From Bacteroidales bacterium (GTDB lineage Bacteria; Bacteroidota; Bacteroidia; Bacteroidales; VadinHA17), in contig PLLO01000005.1 of NCBI GenBank assembly GCA_003142255.1, positions 1-64,000 on the forward strand: a DNA stretch of 64,000 bases. The letters are read 5' to 3'. Shown here in pieces: positions 15,400-25,755 of the stretch. Positions within the stretch are counted from its first letter, which is position 1; the number at the start of each line of letters is the position of its first letter. The position numbers and the translations under genes are program-made. The notes beneath the pieces are model-generated. The model did not search any database. It worked only from the letters and a program-made list of their open reading frames with translations, and had not been told where the DNA came from.

Positions 15400-16058
15400 T
15401 AATCGTTTAAAAAGTCGATCATCGGTTTCATCGCCCGGCATCCTCTGATAATCAGGCTGAAATAATCTTTTCCAAGGGCTGTTTCGTCCTGGAACAGCGT
15501 GGTGGCAAGAAAGCTTTTATATTTGAGAAGTTCTATGAACTTGTGATCCTTTGGATAGCCTTTCGGAGCAGTTTTAAGCTTTTCTCCCTCAATTTTTCCG
15601 AAATATTTGATAAAATCCTTGTTGCTGGCTATCTTCAGTAACTCATCGCCATGCTCATCAATCTTTTCTCTTATTTCAGATAGCCTTGAAGTCGGTGGTA
15701 TGTAGGCACCTCCTGAAAGCATGCAATTTCCTGGCTCTATATGAATATAATAACCGGCATATGCATGCATGTTCTTATTTCCGCCTCTGAGAATAAAGGC
15801 TCCAAAATGTGTTTTATAAGGTGATTTATCATTTGAGAATCGGATATCACGGTTGATCCTGTAAATACAGCTCTTCGCCTCTAATCCCTTGAGTATAGGA
15901 TCGAAGGATGTAATTTCGTTAATCGTTGCCTGAATAAAATCAGTAAAGTTACCCTTGGCTTCTTCATACCTTTTTCTGTTGGCAAGGAACCATTCCCTCT
16001 CATTATGCTTCTTGAGGTCAGAGAGGAACTGCATTGTCGATTTCTCTATTTTTACCAT
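15396..16058 (-). CDS. DUF2461-family protein
   Basis: A 220-residue cytoplasmic protein of the DUF2461 (TIGR02453) family, function unknown. Family features are WFLANRKRYEEAKGNF near the N-terminus, RINRDIRFSNDKSPYKTHFGAFI in the middle, and GYYIHIEPGNCMLSGGAYIPP. No signal peptide or membrane helix. It is convergent with typA and divergent from the serine hydrolase, so it is probably transcribed alone. Confidence 0.9.
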   Translation of the reverse strand: MVKIEKSTMQFLSDLKKHNEREWFLANRKRYEEAKGNFTDFIQATINEITSFDPILKGLEAKSCIYRINRDIRFSNDKSPYKTHFGAFILRGGNKNMHAYAGYYIHIEPGNCMLSGGAYIPPTSRLSEIREKIDEHGDELLKIASNKDFIKYFGKIEGEKLKTAPKGYPKDHKFIELLKYKSFLATTLFQDETALGKDYFSLIIRGCRAMKPMIDFLNDY

Positions 16059-16143
16059 AATATAAAGGTTTATTTCACTGATACAAGTTTAATAAAGTTT
16101 CCCGGAATTTAGTGCATTGAAAATATGAACTGATTCAAATGTA

Positions 16144-16175
16144 TTGAATTTTATACTTGTTTTTGGTTATCTTTG
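16144..16175 (+). promoter_or_regulatory. Promoter of the serine hydrolase gene
   Basis: TTG at 16144-16146, 21-nt spacer, TATCTTTG at 16168-16175. The predicted start site lies after the ATG at 16178, which supports ATG 16211 as the translation start. Confidence 0.6.
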
Positions 16176-16210
16176 AAATGAATAGGAATAACTACTTAAA
16201 ATTATTCATA

Positions 16211-17566
16211 ATGACAAGGAAAAGAGTATTTTATGGAATATTGATCACACTGTTTATTATTCTCTCGGGTGCAGCCATATACATGAATTCAGTGTTGCCA
16301 ATAATTACCGGCTATGCCGCAAAGACTCTCTGTTCCGATATTTTTATATCGGACAGAACCCAACAGGATGTAGAATCGATAGATATGAACTTCTCGTTCA
16401 TTAAATTTACTAAGAATAAAGTGGATTTTACTGAGAAGAGTGTTATAAGTCGACTCCTCTGGGGTAAATCAAAAGCTATTTACAGGGACGGTTTCGGTGT
16501 TACGGTTTTAACTGAAATTCCTGAGTCAATCCTGCGTAAAACCTTTTACCCACATAATATTCTGCCCGGGTATTCACAGGATACCATTGCCTGGCCGCTT
16601 GGTGACGTTTTAACCGGACCTCTAAGTGGTATAAACATGGAAGAGCTGAAAAACATTTCAAAACGACTGATAACTGATAACGCATATAGCGGTGACGCTT
16701 TTGCATTTATGGTGCTATATAAAGGTATTCCGGTTGCAGAGGCATACAAGCCTCAGTTTAACCAGCAAACAAGGTTTCTGAGCTGGTCAATGGCTAAAAG
16801 TTTTACTAATACACTTGTTGGTATAATGGTAAAACAAGGTATAATGGATATTTCAGCACCTATTGGCATAAAAGAATGGCAGGGCGATGACAGAAGCAAA
16901 ATTACCCTGAACGATCTTCTCCAGATGCAGAGCGGACTTAAATGGAATGAGGATTATGGAAGCAGGTCGGACGTAAACCTGATGCTTTTTACGAAAGCAG
17001 ATAAGGGTGAGTTTGCAATCAGCCAGTCTTTGGAATATCCTGCAGGTACTCACTGGTATTATTCATCCGGCAACGTAAATCTTGTAACCCGACTCATCAG
17101 GAAGCAGTTTAAAGAAGACTCATTATATTATTCATTTGTACACACACAGCTTTTTAACAGGATCGGGGCACCTGATATCGTTTTTGAGGTCGATCCGTCA
17201 GGCACTTTTATCGGTTCTGCATATCTGTATGCAACAGCCCGCGATTATGCAAGGTTCGGATTATTATATCTGAATGATGGTGTATTTAATGGGGAAAGAA
17301 TCTTACCTGAAGGATGGGTAAAGTATACAACCACACCTGCATCAGACAGCAAAGGCCAGTATGGGGCATTCTTCTGGCTGAACTTATCAAACGAATATCC
17401 CTCAGCTCCTAAAGATATGTTCTCAGCCGAAGGTCATGATGGTCAGCAGATCTTCATAATCCCTTCAAAAGAGATGGTGATCGTGATACTTGGTTGTTCT
17501 CCAAGGTCAAATAGGATGGATTTCGACAGGCTGCTGGCCGACATCCTCAAAACAGTTAATGATTAA
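16211..17566 (+). CDS. Beta-lactamase-family (class C-like) serine hydrolase
   Basis: A 451-residue membrane-anchored or secreted serine hydrolase of the Beta-lactamase (PF00144) type. An N-terminal hydrophobic segment (VFYGILITLFIILSGAAIYM) would act as an anchor or signal. The catalytic SxxK is SMAK within SWSMAKS, the second motif Tyr is in YYSSGNVN, and an HDGQQ stretch replaces the KTG-like motif. Members include esterases, D-aminopeptidases and penicillin-binding-like proteins, so the substrate is open. It is 22 bp upstream of the Memo-family gene and likely cotranscribed with it. Confidence 0.85.
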   Translation: MTRKRVFYGILITLFIILSGAAIYMNSVLPIITGYAAKTLCSDIFISDRTQQDVESIDMNFSFIKFTKNKVDFTEKSVISRLLWGKSKAIYRDGFGVTVLTEIPESILRKTFYPHNILPGYSQDTIAWPLGDVLTGPLSGINMEELKNISKRLITDNAYSGDAFAFMVLYKGIPVAEAYKPQFNQQTRFLSWSMAKSFTNTLVGIMVKQGIMDISAPIGIKEWQGDDRSKITLNDLLQMQSGLKWNEDYGSRSDVNLMLFTKADKGEFAISQSLEYPAGTHWYYSSGNVNLVTRLIRKQFKEDSLYYSFVHTQLFNRIGAPDIVFEVDPSGTFIGSAYLYATARDYARFGLLYLNDGVFNGERILPEGWVKYTTTPASDSKGQYGAFFWLNLSNEYPSAPKDMFSAEGHDGQQIFIIPSKEMVIVILGCSPRSNRMDFDRLLADILKTVND

Positions 17567-17588
17567 GTCTTTATTTTATTAAAATAAG

Positions 17589-18662
17589 ATGAGGCGTTCA
17601 TTACAGATAATAGCTGTATCATTAATACTTGGAGTATTATCAGGTTGCGGGACTACCAATTCCGGATCTGATGAGGCTAAGAATATCAGGCATCTGGTTG
17701 ATACTGTAGGTTTTGCACAATATTCCTGGCAGATGGACAGCCTCATGGCAAGACTGGACAGAGGAGGCTGGGAAAAAAAGGATGGTTTGCCCTGGAAGCT
17801 GGTGATCTGTCCGCATGACGATTACACTTATGTCGGCAAGCTATATCCTGAACTTCTGCAGAATGTAAAGGCAAAAAACCTTATATTAATTGGAGTTGCG
17901 CATAAAGCTGCGCGGCTTGGGGTTGCAGACTCACTTGTTTTTGGCTCATATAGCTTCTGGAAAGCTCCATGGAAGGCGGTTCCGGTCTCACCTGCAAATG
18001 ATGAGCTATTCAGCTTGCTGAAGGGAAGATATGCAATGCGGAGTGACACTCTTCAGAAGGTCGAGCATTCACTCGAAGCAATGATTCCCTTTCTTCAATA
18101 CTTTAATAAGGATATATCAATAATCCCTATCCTTGTTCCGGCAATGAGCCCTGACAGGATGCAGGAGTGCGGAAAGGCACTGGCAGAGGCAATAAGGCAA
18201 ATAGCTATAAAGCATAGGTGGGAGTGGGGCAGAGATTTTGCCATTGTAGCTACGACCGACGCTGTTCATTACGGCAACCAGGATTGGAACGGAGCCGATA
18301 TGGCATTTTTCGGTTGCGATTCAACCGGGAATAAAAAAGCTCTTCAACATGAGGATGAGATCATTCAAAAATGCCTGATAGGAAATGTCATGTTGGATAA
18401 CTTTAGATTATTTAGTTCATATACATTAAAATCAGATAATTATAAAGAGTATAAATGGACATGGTGTGGCAGGTATAGTGTACCGGCAGCACTTTATACT
18501 ACGTATTTTTTAAATGATTCAAAGCCATTGAACGGAGAACTGGTAGGTTATTCAACAAGCATTACTTCTGATCATATTCCTGTTGACGACATCAGGATGG
18601 GAAGGACAGCCATTGCTACTGATTGCCACTGGGTTGGATATGCAGCAATTGGTTACAGATAA
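17589..18662 (+). CDS. Memo-family (AmmeMemoRadiSam protein B-like) lipoprotein
   Basis: A 357-residue Memo-type protein. Family landmarks: ICPHDDYTYVG (usually PHAGY.YSG), LIGVAHK, EHSLEAMIPFLQ, and TTDAVHYG. Memo proteins resemble extradiol-type dioxygenases and use His ligands; the His residues of PHDD, EHS and VHYG are retained. Here the N-terminus is a lipoprotein signal (IIAVSLILGVLSGCG), so the protein is envelope-anchored, unlike the usual cytoplasmic members. No AMMECR1 or radical-SAM partner gene is adjacent. It follows the serine hydrolase by 22 bp. Confidence 0.75.
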   Translation: MRRSLQIIAVSLILGVLSGCGTTNSGSDEAKNIRHLVDTVGFAQYSWQMDSLMARLDRGGWEKKDGLPWKLVICPHDDYTYVGKLYPELLQNVKAKNLILIGVAHKAARLGVADSLVFGSYSFWKAPWKAVPVSPANDELFSLLKGRYAMRSDTLQKVEHSLEAMIPFLQYFNKDISIIPILVPAMSPDRMQECGKALAEAIRQIAIKHRWEWGRDFAIVATTDAVHYGNQDWNGADMAFFGCDSTGNKKALQHEDEIIQKCLIGNVMLDNFRLFSSYTLKSDNYKEYKWTWCGRYSVPAALYTTYFLNDSKPLNGELVGYSTSITSDHIPVDDIRMGRTAIATDCHWVGYAAIGYR

Positions 18663-19133
18663 GAATGCTTTGAGATTATTAAGACAATTATTGCGCAGTT
18701 TATTTAAATCTCTCTTAAATCGGAGCTATGCACAATATTTGCCATTTTTTGTGCACAGGTCAGATCTATGCACAATCGTTGTGCTCAGGTTACCATGTTT
18801 GTTCAGGAACAGGCAAAAGAATTCTTCATGAAGCAAATCTATCTTCTGCGTTTGTGCAGGTGTTAATCGGCTCACTATTGATCGCGAGCTTTAATTAGTG
18901 ACTAACAGCGTTGTTTCGCCTCCAGGCAGGCAAGATCTCGTTAAAGAAAAGTGGTGGGGCCCGGCCGAATGCGGGGGTAACGATTTTGTGGTGACGATGT
19001 TCTTACGGGTTTTCATATAGTTTTATATTTTCCAATAAATGCCTATAATTAATATTATGTAAAATAGCATTATTTTATATCTGATCTGATTTCATTTTAG
19101 GCCAGGAAATTCCTCTTCCCTTCCTGGTACTAT
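18663..19133. other. Gene-free stretch with two dyad repeats
   Basis: No convincing gene. Two related dyads lie 40 bp apart: GCACAA...TTGTGC with a 13-nt gap (18730-18754) and GCACAA-TCG-TTGTGC (18770-18784), each preceded by TAT and followed by a CAGGT. A third partial copy (TTTGTGCAGGT) is near 18851-18861. A weak hairpin, CCAGGAA...TTCCTGG, lies at 19102-19127. Confidence 0.5.
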
Positions 19134-19160
19134 AAAAAAAGGGATACCAGCCGGCATCCC
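19134..19160 (-). terminator. Terminator of the TPR-protein gene
   Basis: Read on the minus strand: stem GGGAT...ATCCC with inner CC/GG pairs, followed by seven T. It lies 24 bp after the stop of the gene ending at 19184. Confidence 0.8.
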
Positions 19161-19183
19161 TCCTTTTATATACTTCTTTTTAA

Positions 19184-20344
19184 TTACTTCTGATCCAGAA
19201 CGTCAAGCTTTGCTTTGGTCGCATTGTATTTGTCAGTCATCTTAAGCCTGTAATAGAGTTCCTTTAGGCTTCTCAATGCAAAAGCATCATCAGGTTTCAG
19301 GTCAAGAGCCTTCTCCATAAAAGGTAAAGCTTTTGCATAAATACCATTAGCTTCATCAATGGCAGCCGTATATTTGGTTACATCCATGATGTCGTTGGCT
19401 TTAACGAACATTGCAGCAGCCTTATTGATATAGGCAACCCCCATTGCATACTGGAGATCATAAACGTCGCTCTTCAGTTCAACAGCTTTTGACAATTCAA
19501 CAATAGCATCATCAAATTTGTTCATGTTAAGGAACATAATGCCTGATGCAAAATAGAGGCTGTAATTTCCCGGATCCTGTTCCTTGGCAACTTTGATATA
19601 CTTGAATGCTTCGTCATATTTGTTGCTCTTTATATAAAGGTCAATCAGCTGGAGGGTAACAGTATTATCACCAGGGAATTTATTCGGAAGGTCAAGTAAA
19701 AAAGATTCAGCTTTTATGGTATCACCAAGATTCATATAGCACTGGTACATCTGGTAATACGGAGTTATGCCAAGGTACTTAAGATCTGCACACTTCTGGA
19801 AATAATTAACGGCTTCGTTGTATTTTGAAGCATTTACAGCTGCAAGACCTGCATTATAATACATTCCGGTATCGAGTGCGCCTGCATAATTCGGACCTTC
19901 AGAGATTTTAATCTGAGTTGAGAAAGACTTAAGTGCTCCCTCATAATCCTTTGCTTCAAACCTCTTGCTTCCCTGATTATAAAGGTTATTGGCAAGAGAA
20001 GAATACACCAGGCCTGTAAGAATTTTTTTCTTTGCAGCACCTTTTTCATCAAGAGCCAAAGCCTTCTCATACGCTTCATATGCCTCTGCCAGAGGATCGG
20101 CATAATATGAATTGTACTTGGGATTATCGGCAATGTAAATTGCCTGGCACAGTTTCCCCTTTGCAAAATATGTGTTGAACCAGTCTTTTGATTTTGGATC
20201 AGTAAAAGCCTGATCCAGAGATTCTTTAGCTTTGTCCAGCATATTCTGGTCAATGTAACTTAAAGCCGCAGTTACTTTACCTTTTTGTGAAAATGCTCCT
20301 AAGGAAATGCATACAGCTGCTATGAGCAGAAAAACCTTTTTCAT
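19184..20344 (-). CDS. Secreted tetratricopeptide-repeat protein
   Basis: A 386-residue protein with a signal peptide (MKKVFLLIAAVCISLGAFSQ) followed by about nine TPR-like helix pairs; clear ones include YNEAVNYFQKCADLKYLGIT and FDDAIVELSKAVELKSDVYD. TPR proteins scaffold protein complexes; the partner is unknown. It has its own promoter at the very end of gyrA and a terminator behind, so it is monocistronic. No catalytic domain is visible. Confidence 0.85.
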   Translation of the reverse strand: MKKVFLLIAAVCISLGAFSQKGKVTAALSYIDQNMLDKAKESLDQAFTDPKSKDWFNTYFAKGKLCQAIYIADNPKYNSYYADPLAEAYEAYEKALALDEKGAAKKKILTGLVYSSLANNLYNQGSKRFEAKDYEGALKSFSTQIKISEGPNYAGALDTGMYYNAGLAAVNASKYNEAVNYFQKCADLKYLGITPYYQMYQCYMNLGDTIKAESFLLDLPNKFPGDNTVTLQLIDLYIKSNKYDEAFKYIKVAKEQDPGNYSLYFASGIMFLNMNKFDDAIVELSKAVELKSDVYDLQYAMGVAYINKAAAMFVKANDIMDVTKYTAAIDEANGIYAKALPFMEKALDLKPDDAFALRSLKELYYRLKMTDKYNATKAKLDVLDQK

Positions 20345-20384
20345 GATTATAATTTTAATTTGTTTGTTGTCTTAAATTTTTTTT

Positions 20385-20415
20385 CAAATTTATAATAATA
20401 GTTATTAATCTTCAA
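20385..20415 (-). promoter_or_regulatory. Promoter of the TPR-protein gene
   Basis: On the minus strand TTG (20415-20413), 20-nt spacer, TAAATTTG (20392-20385). The -33 triplet lies within the last codons of gyrA. Confidence 0.6.
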
Positions 20416-22939
20416 ATTCTTTGCCATTTTCATTTTTTGAAGGAATATTTTCATCATCCGGCACATTTTCAGCGTCAATAATTTCTTCAGTGTCCTCATT
20501 TACAAGCACACACGCAACTGATGCTATGATATCATTTTCCTTCAGGTTTATCAGTCTTACTCCCTGAGTAGCCCTTCCCATTACACGCAAAGCCTTAACA
20601 GGGCTTCTGAGAATGTTGCCGAATTGAGTAATAATCATAAGGTCGTGGTTATCCGTAACATCCTTCAAGGCAATAAGGGAGCCTGTTTTTTCTGTTATTT
20701 TTATAGTTCTGACTCCTTTTCCACCCCTGTTAGTTATCCTGTATTTATCAATATCTGACCTTTTACCATAACCTTTCTCAGAAACTACCAGGATATCTTT
20801 TTCCTTGTTTTCAATAGTAATCATGCCGACAACAAAATCATTTTTATCATCTGCCAGCCTGATACCTCTTACACCCGAAGCTGTACGTCCCATGGGCCTG
20901 ACTGAAGATTCAGGGAAACGGATCGCGCGGCCTGATTTAATTGCGAGCATTATCTGGTAGTTCCCGTTAGTCATCCTTGCTTCCAGCAGTTCATCGCCTT
21001 CCCGTACTGTTATGGCATTTACTCCATTTGCCCGTGGCCTGGAATATGCCTTGAGTGATGTCTTTTTGATAATTCCCTTTGTTGTGCAGAGGACAATATA
21101 ATTATGGTTGATATAATCAGGATCATTAAGATTTTTAACATTAATGAAGGCCCTGACCTTATCATCGGGTTCTATATTTATGAGGTTTTGCATAGCTCTT
21201 CCCTTTGATATCCTGGAACCCTCCGGAATGCTGTAGACCTTGAGCCAGAAGCATTTACCCTTGCTTGTAAAGAAGAGCATGGTGTTATGCATTGTCGCAA
21301 TGTAGAGATGCTCAATGAAATCCTCGTCTCTTGTGCTCCCTCCTTTTGCCCCGGTACCTCCCCTGTTTTGCCTCCTGAATTCAGTCAGCGGGGTTCTTTT
21401 GATATAACCCATGTGTGATATGGTTATTACCATTTCATCATCGGCATAAAAGTCTTCCGGGTTGAATTCTTCAGCGTTAGGAACTATTTCACTCCGTCTG
21501 TCGTCGCCGTATTTCTCCTTAATTTCAAGAAGCTCATCCTTGATTATCTTCATCTGAAGGGCTTCATCTGCCAGCACACTTTTAAGATAATCAATCAGAT
21601 CCATTATTTCTTTGTATTCGGCCCGGAGCTTATCCTGTTCAAGCCCTGTAAGCTGACGAAGCCTCATGTCAACGATCGCCCTCGACTGAATTTCCGAGAG
21701 GTTAAATCTTTCCATGAGTCTTTCCCTTGCTGCATCAGGATTTGGTGATGCTTTGATGATAGCAATTACCTCATCAATATTGTCACTTGCAATAATCAGA
21801 CCCTGAAGTATATGTGCTCTCTTTTCAGCCTGGTCAAGATCAAACTTCGTCCTCCTGAGAATAACGTCATGACGGTGTTTTACAAAATAATGTATCAGCT
21901 CTTTTGTGCTCAGCATCTTCGGTCTGCCTTTAACCAGAGCTATATTATTGACGTTGAATGCAGTCTGTAATGAAGAGAGTTTATACAGGTGATTAAGAAC
22001 CACATTGGCTGTGGCATCTTTCTTGAGGATGATGACTATCCTCATCCCGTTCCTGTCAGATTCGTCATTAATATAGGATATTCCTTCAAGCTTCTTTTCA
22101 TTGATAAGATCAGCGATCTTCCTTATCATTTCGGCTTTGTTGACCATGTAAGGTATCTCTGTCACTATAATGCATTCACGTCCGGAATGTGTCAATTCGA
22201 TTTCGGTCTTTGCCCTTACGACTATTCTGCCCCTGCCCGTTTCACATGCATCGCGGATACCCTGCTGTCCGTATATAATGCCGCCTGTTGGAAAATCCGG
22301 ACCCTTGATGTACTGAAGGATCTCATCGGTGGTTAAATCATTATTATCAATATAGGCTATGGTGGCATCTATTACTTCTGAAAGGTTATGCGGTGCCATG
22401 TTGGTAGCCATACCGACTGCGATACCGGATGCCCCGTTTACAAGCAGATTTGGTATTCTTGTAGGTAGTACTATGGGTTCTTGAAGCGAGTCATCAAAAT
22501 TTGGCTGGAAATCAACAGTTCCCTTATCGATATCTGCAAGAGTCTCCTCGGCAATTTTCTTTAGTTTGGCTTCCGTATACCTCATTGCAGCAGGGCTGTC
22601 TCCGTCAACTGACCCGAAGTTTCCCTGACCGTCAACCAGCGGATACCTCATCGACCACTCCTGTGCCATTCTGACCATTGCATCATAAACAGAAGTATCT
22701 CCGTGGGGATGATACTTTCCAAGCACCTCTCCCACTATCCTGGCAGACTTTTTATATCCCTTGTTCGACATCACTCCCAGCTCCGACATTCCGAAAAGAA
22801 CACGCCTGTGAACAGGTTTCAAACCATCTCTCACATCAGGTAATGCTCTCGAAACTATGACCGACATCGAATAATCGATATATGCCGACTTCATTTCCTC
22901 CTCGATATTTACCTGAATTATCCTCTCTCTCTCTGACAT
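20405..22939 (-). CDS. gyrA: DNA gyrase subunit A
   Basis: Breakage-reunion subunit of DNA gyrase, 844 residues. The catalytic Tyr is Tyr121 in AAMRYTE. The quinolone-determining region reads [17 protein letters not shown], with Thr82 at the position of E. coli Ser83 and Asp86 at that of Asp87. The C-terminal half has the six-bladed pinwheel with a GyrA-box-like sequence ([10 protein letters not shown] near residue 520) and repeated GRxxxGVR motifs. The acidic tail is typical. The start at 22939 gives the normal [20 protein letters not shown] opening. Divergent from clpC. Confidence 0.97.
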   Translation of the reverse strand: MSERERIIQVNIEEEMKSAYIDYSMSVIVSRALPDVRDGLKPVHRRVLFGMSELGVMSNKGYKKSARIVGEVLGKYHPHGDTSVYDAMVRMAQEWSMRYPLVDGQGNFGSVDGDSPAAMRYTEAKLKKIAEETLADIDKGTVDFQPNFDDSLQEPIVLPTRIPNLLVNGASGIAVGMATNMAPHNLSEVIDATIAYIDNNDLTTDEILQYIKGPDFPTGGIIYGQQGIRDACETGRGRIVVRAKTEIELTHSGRECIIVTEIPYMVNKAEMIRKIADLINEKKLEGISYINDESDRNGMRIVIILKKDATANVVLNHLYKLSSLQTAFNVNNIALVKGRPKMLSTKELIHYFVKHRHDVILRRTKFDLDQAEKRAHILQGLIIASDNIDEVIAIIKASPNPDAARERLMERFNLSEIQSRAIVDMRLRQLTGLEQDKLRAEYKEIMDLIDYLKSVLADEALQMKIIKDELLEIKEKYGDDRRSEIVPNAEEFNPEDFYADDEMVITISHMGYIKRTPLTEFRRQNRGGTGAKGGSTRDEDFIEHLYIATMHNTMLFFTSKGKCFWLKVYSIPEGSRISKGRAMQNLINIEPDDKVRAFINVKNLNDPDYINHNYIVLCTTKGIIKKTSLKAYSRPRANGVNAITVREGDELLEARMTNGNYQIMLAIKSGRAIRFPESSVRPMGRTASGVRGIRLADDKNDFVVGMITIENKEKDILVVSEKGYGKRSDIDKYRITNRGGKGVRTIKITEKTGSLIALKDVTDNHDLMIITQFGNILRSPVKALRVMGRATQGVRLINLKENDIIASVACVLVNEDTEEIIDAENVPDDENIPSKNENGKEFED

Positions 22940-23074
22940 AATTGATTAATAGTTAATTAATTACAAAATAATAATCCCTTCCGGGATTTGAACTACGAAA
23001 ATAGTAAAAATTTGGCTATTTTTGAGCTATTATATGTGTGAATTTTTAACATGCATTGTTAATAAATGGGCATG

Positions 23075-23101
23075 ATTATTGCAAATCATAATTATTGCAA
23101 A
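23075..23101. repeat. Direct repeat ATTATTGCAAA x2 between gyrA and clpC
   Basis: Two perfect 11-bp copies (23075-23085 and 23091-23101) with 16-bp spacing sit in the divergent intergenic region upstream of the clpC promoter. Possibly a regulator site, but nothing in the window identifies the regulator. Confidence 0.4.
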
Positions 23102-23109
23102 ATTTAACT

Positions 23110-23136
23110 TTGAAATTCTCGTTATCGGTATTTTTG
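23110..23136 (+). promoter_or_regulatory. Candidate clpC promoter
   Basis: TATTTTTG at 23129-23136 matches TAnnTTTG; TTG at 23110-23112 is only 16 nt upstream, a little shorter than usual. The leader would be about 58 nt. Confidence 0.4.
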
Positions 23137-23200
23137 TCGGGAGCTTTCTGACATAATGACACATAACGAAAAAATGTACGGTAATTGACTAAAATATAAT

Positions 23201-25750
23201 ATGGATTCACAATTTTCACAAAGAGTAAAAGATATACTTGGCTACAGTAAGGAAGAGGCAATAAGGCTGGGTAACAGCCATATAAGCCCGGAGCACCTTT
23301 TTCTTGGAATTCTGAGGGATGGCGAAGGAGCCGCTATTGAGATTCTTATGTCAAAGGGCATTGATCTGATGGTTCTTAAGGGATCGCTCGAAAAAAGCAT
23401 TAAGGTCGAAACCCCTGTCCCGGTAGCCGATCATGAAGTAATACCATTGCTGAGAAGTACCGAAAGGATTCTTAAGCTGGTTTATCTTGAAGCAAAAGCA
23501 CTGAAAAGTCCTACAATTGAATCAGAGCACCTGCTTCTTGCAATCCTTAAGGATGAAAATACCCTGGTTACAAGGTTCCTGTCCGAAATGGATGTTGATT
23601 ACACTGCTGTAAAGCGTATGGTTGAAACTGAATCACCCAGTGCAAGGGCTGACTATCCCCGTGACGAGGATGATGAAGGACAGGGATTCGGAGCCCAGGG
23701 AAAAGGTCCCTCGGGTGGTGCTTCCTCAGCTCCTAAATCATCATCAGATACTCCCGTCCTTGATAATTTCGGAATAGATCTTACGAAAGCTGCTGACGAA
23801 GGACGGCTTGATCCTGTAGTTGGAAGAGAGCGCGAGATTGAACGTCTGGCACAGATATTATCGCGCAGAAAGAAAAATAACCCTGTTCTTATCGGCGAAC
23901 CGGGAGTTGGAAAATCAGCTATTGCTGAAGGTCTTGCACTGCGCATTTCCAAGAAGAATGTCTCAAGGGTCCTTTTTAATAAAAGGGTCGTGGCTCTTGA
24001 CCTGGCTTCAATTGTGGCCGGAACAAAGTATAGGGGTCAGTTCGAGGAGAGAATGAAGGCCATATTGAATGAGCTTTCCAAGAATAATAACATAATTCTT
24101 TTTATCGACGAAATACATACGATCGTCGGAGCCGGCGGAGCTACAGGGTCGCTTGATGCAGCAAACATGCTTAAACCTGCTCTCGCCCGGGGTGAGATCC
24201 AGTGCATTGGTGCAACAACTCTCGACGATTACAGACAGCATATCGAAAAGGACGGAGCGCTCGAAAGAAGATTTCAGAAGGTGCTTGTAGAACCAACTTC
24301 AATTGAGGAAACAATTGTCATTCTTCATAATATAAAGGAGAAATATGAAGAACACCATAATGTAATTTATACCGACGACGCAATTGAGGCTTGCGTCAGG
24401 CTGACAAACAGGTATATTTCTGACAGACACCTCCCGGACAAGGCAATTGATGCTCTTGATGAATCAGGGGCGAGAGTTCACATTTCGAATATTGTCGTGC
24501 CAGAGAGGATACTTTCTCTTGAAAAGCAGCTTGAGGAGACGAAAAAGGAAAAGATGACAGCTGTAAAGAACCAGAATTTTGAAAAAGCTGCCAGTTTCCG
24601 CGACCGTGAGAAGGATTTTCTTGATTCGATAGACCTCGAGAAGAAAAAGTGGGAGAAGGAACTTTCTGTGAACCGTGAAACAGTTGATGCTGAAAAAGTT
24701 GCTGAGGTTGTTGCAATGATGACAGGAGTACCTGTACAGAGAATAGCACAGACTGAAGGAACAAGGCTTCTGCAAATGGCTGACGAGCTTAAGGGAAGCG
24801 TCATCGGCCAGGATGAAGCAATTCAGAAAGTTGTAAAATCAATTCAGAGAAACAGGGCCGGACTTAAAGATCCCAATAAGCCCATCGGTACTTTCATTTT
24901 CCTTGGTCCTACCGGAGTGGGAAAGACACAGCTTGCCAAAGTGCTTGCCAAATTCCTTTTTGATACAACTGACAACCTTGTCAGGATCGATATGAGCGAA
25001 TATATGGAGAAATTCTCTGTATCAAGGCTCGTCGGAGCGCCTCCCGGATACGTCGGATATGAAGAGGGCGGACAGCTTACTGAAAAAGTAAGAAGGAAAC
25101 CTTATTCGGTGGTACTTCTTGATGAGATTGAAAAAGCACATCCGGACGTGTTCCATATTCTGCTCCAGGTACTCGACGAAGGACAGCTCACAGACAGCCT
25201 GGGCCGGCGGATAGATTTCAAGAATACTATTGTCATTCTGACTTCAAATATAGGAACAAGGCAGATTTCAGAATTTGGCCACGGCATCGGTTTCGATACC
25301 CAGAACAAAAAGGCTACAAGGGATGAACAGACGAGAAGCATTCTGCAGAAAGCTCTTCAGAAAACATTTGCTCCTGAATTCCTGAACAGGATTGATGATG
25401 TAATTATATTCAATTCACTTGGGAAAGAGGAGATTAACAAGATAATTGACCTTGAACTGAAGGGCCTCTACGAACGTGTTAAATCACTCGGTTACCAGTT
25501 AAAGATAGCTTCAGCTGCACGCGATTATATTGCTGAGCGTGGATTTGACGCAAATTTTGGAGCCCGTCCACTGAAAAGAGCAATTCAGAAGTATCTTGAA
25601 GACCCGATGGCTGAGCTCCTGATAAAAGCAGGTCCAAGCGACGGCGATATCATAAATGTGGGATTCAACAGCGACAAATCGGAAATCAAGATGAAGATCC
25701 ATAAGAAAAAGGATTCCGGTGAGGAAAAAGATGAAGATACAGATTCCTGA
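23201..25750 (+). CDS. clpC: ATP-dependent Clp protease ATPase subunit ClpC
   Basis: Hsp100 unfoldase, 849 residues. Two N-terminal Clp_N repeats (about 5-145), a Gly/Ser-rich linker, AAA+ D1 with Walker A GEPGVGKS (about 233), a middle domain with a UVR-like coiled segment (EKAASFRDREK), and AAA+ D2 with Walker A GPTGVGKT (about 568). The short middle domain separates it from ClpB. Ile696-Gly697-Phe698 in HGIGFD is the tripeptide loop that docks on ClpP, so it should work with a ClpP encoded elsewhere. The lysine- and acid-rich C-terminal tail is not conserved. Confidence 0.95.
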   Translation: MDSQFSQRVKDILGYSKEEAIRLGNSHISPEHLFLGILRDGEGAAIEILMSKGIDLMVLKGSLEKSIKVETPVPVADHEVIPLLRSTERILKLVYLEAKALKSPTIESEHLLLAILKDENTLVTRFLSEMDVDYTAVKRMVETESPSARADYPRDEDDEGQGFGAQGKGPSGGASSAPKSSSDTPVLDNFGIDLTKAADEGRLDPVVGREREIERLAQILSRRKKNNPVLIGEPGVGKSAIAEGLALRISKKNVSRVLFNKRVVALDLASIVAGTKYRGQFEERMKAILNELSKNNNIILFIDEIHTIVGAGGATGSLDAANMLKPALARGEIQCIGATTLDDYRQHIEKDGALERRFQKVLVEPTSIEETIVILHNIKEKYEEHHNVIYTDDAIEACVRLTNRYISDRHLPDKAIDALDESGARVHISNIVVPERILSLEKQLEETKKEKMTAVKNQNFEKAASFRDREKDFLDSIDLEKKKWEKELSVNRETVDAEKVAEVVAMMTGVPVQRIAQTEGTRLLQMADELKGSVIGQDEAIQKVVKSIQRNRAGLKDPNKPIGTFIFLGPTGVGKTQLAKVLAKFLFDTTDNLVRIDMSEYMEKFSVSRLVGAPPGYVGYEEGGQLTEKVRRKPYSVVLLDEIEKAHPDVFHILLQVLDEGQLTDSLGRRIDFKNTIVILTSNIGTRQISEFGHGIGFDTQNKKATRDEQTRSILQKALQKTFAPEFLNRIDDVIIFNSLGKEEINKIIDLELKGLYERVKSLGYQLKIASAARDYIAERGFDANFGARPLKRAIQKYLEDPMAELLIKAGPSDGDIINVGFNSDKSEIKMKIHKKKDSGEEKDEDTDS

Positions 25751-25755
25751 TAATT

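Noticed and set aside
18936-19020. Possible remnant of an SRPBCC/AHSA1-like gene (WWGP motif in one frame)
   Set aside because: Only a few residues match and no further family pattern is present on either side; chance cannot be excluded.
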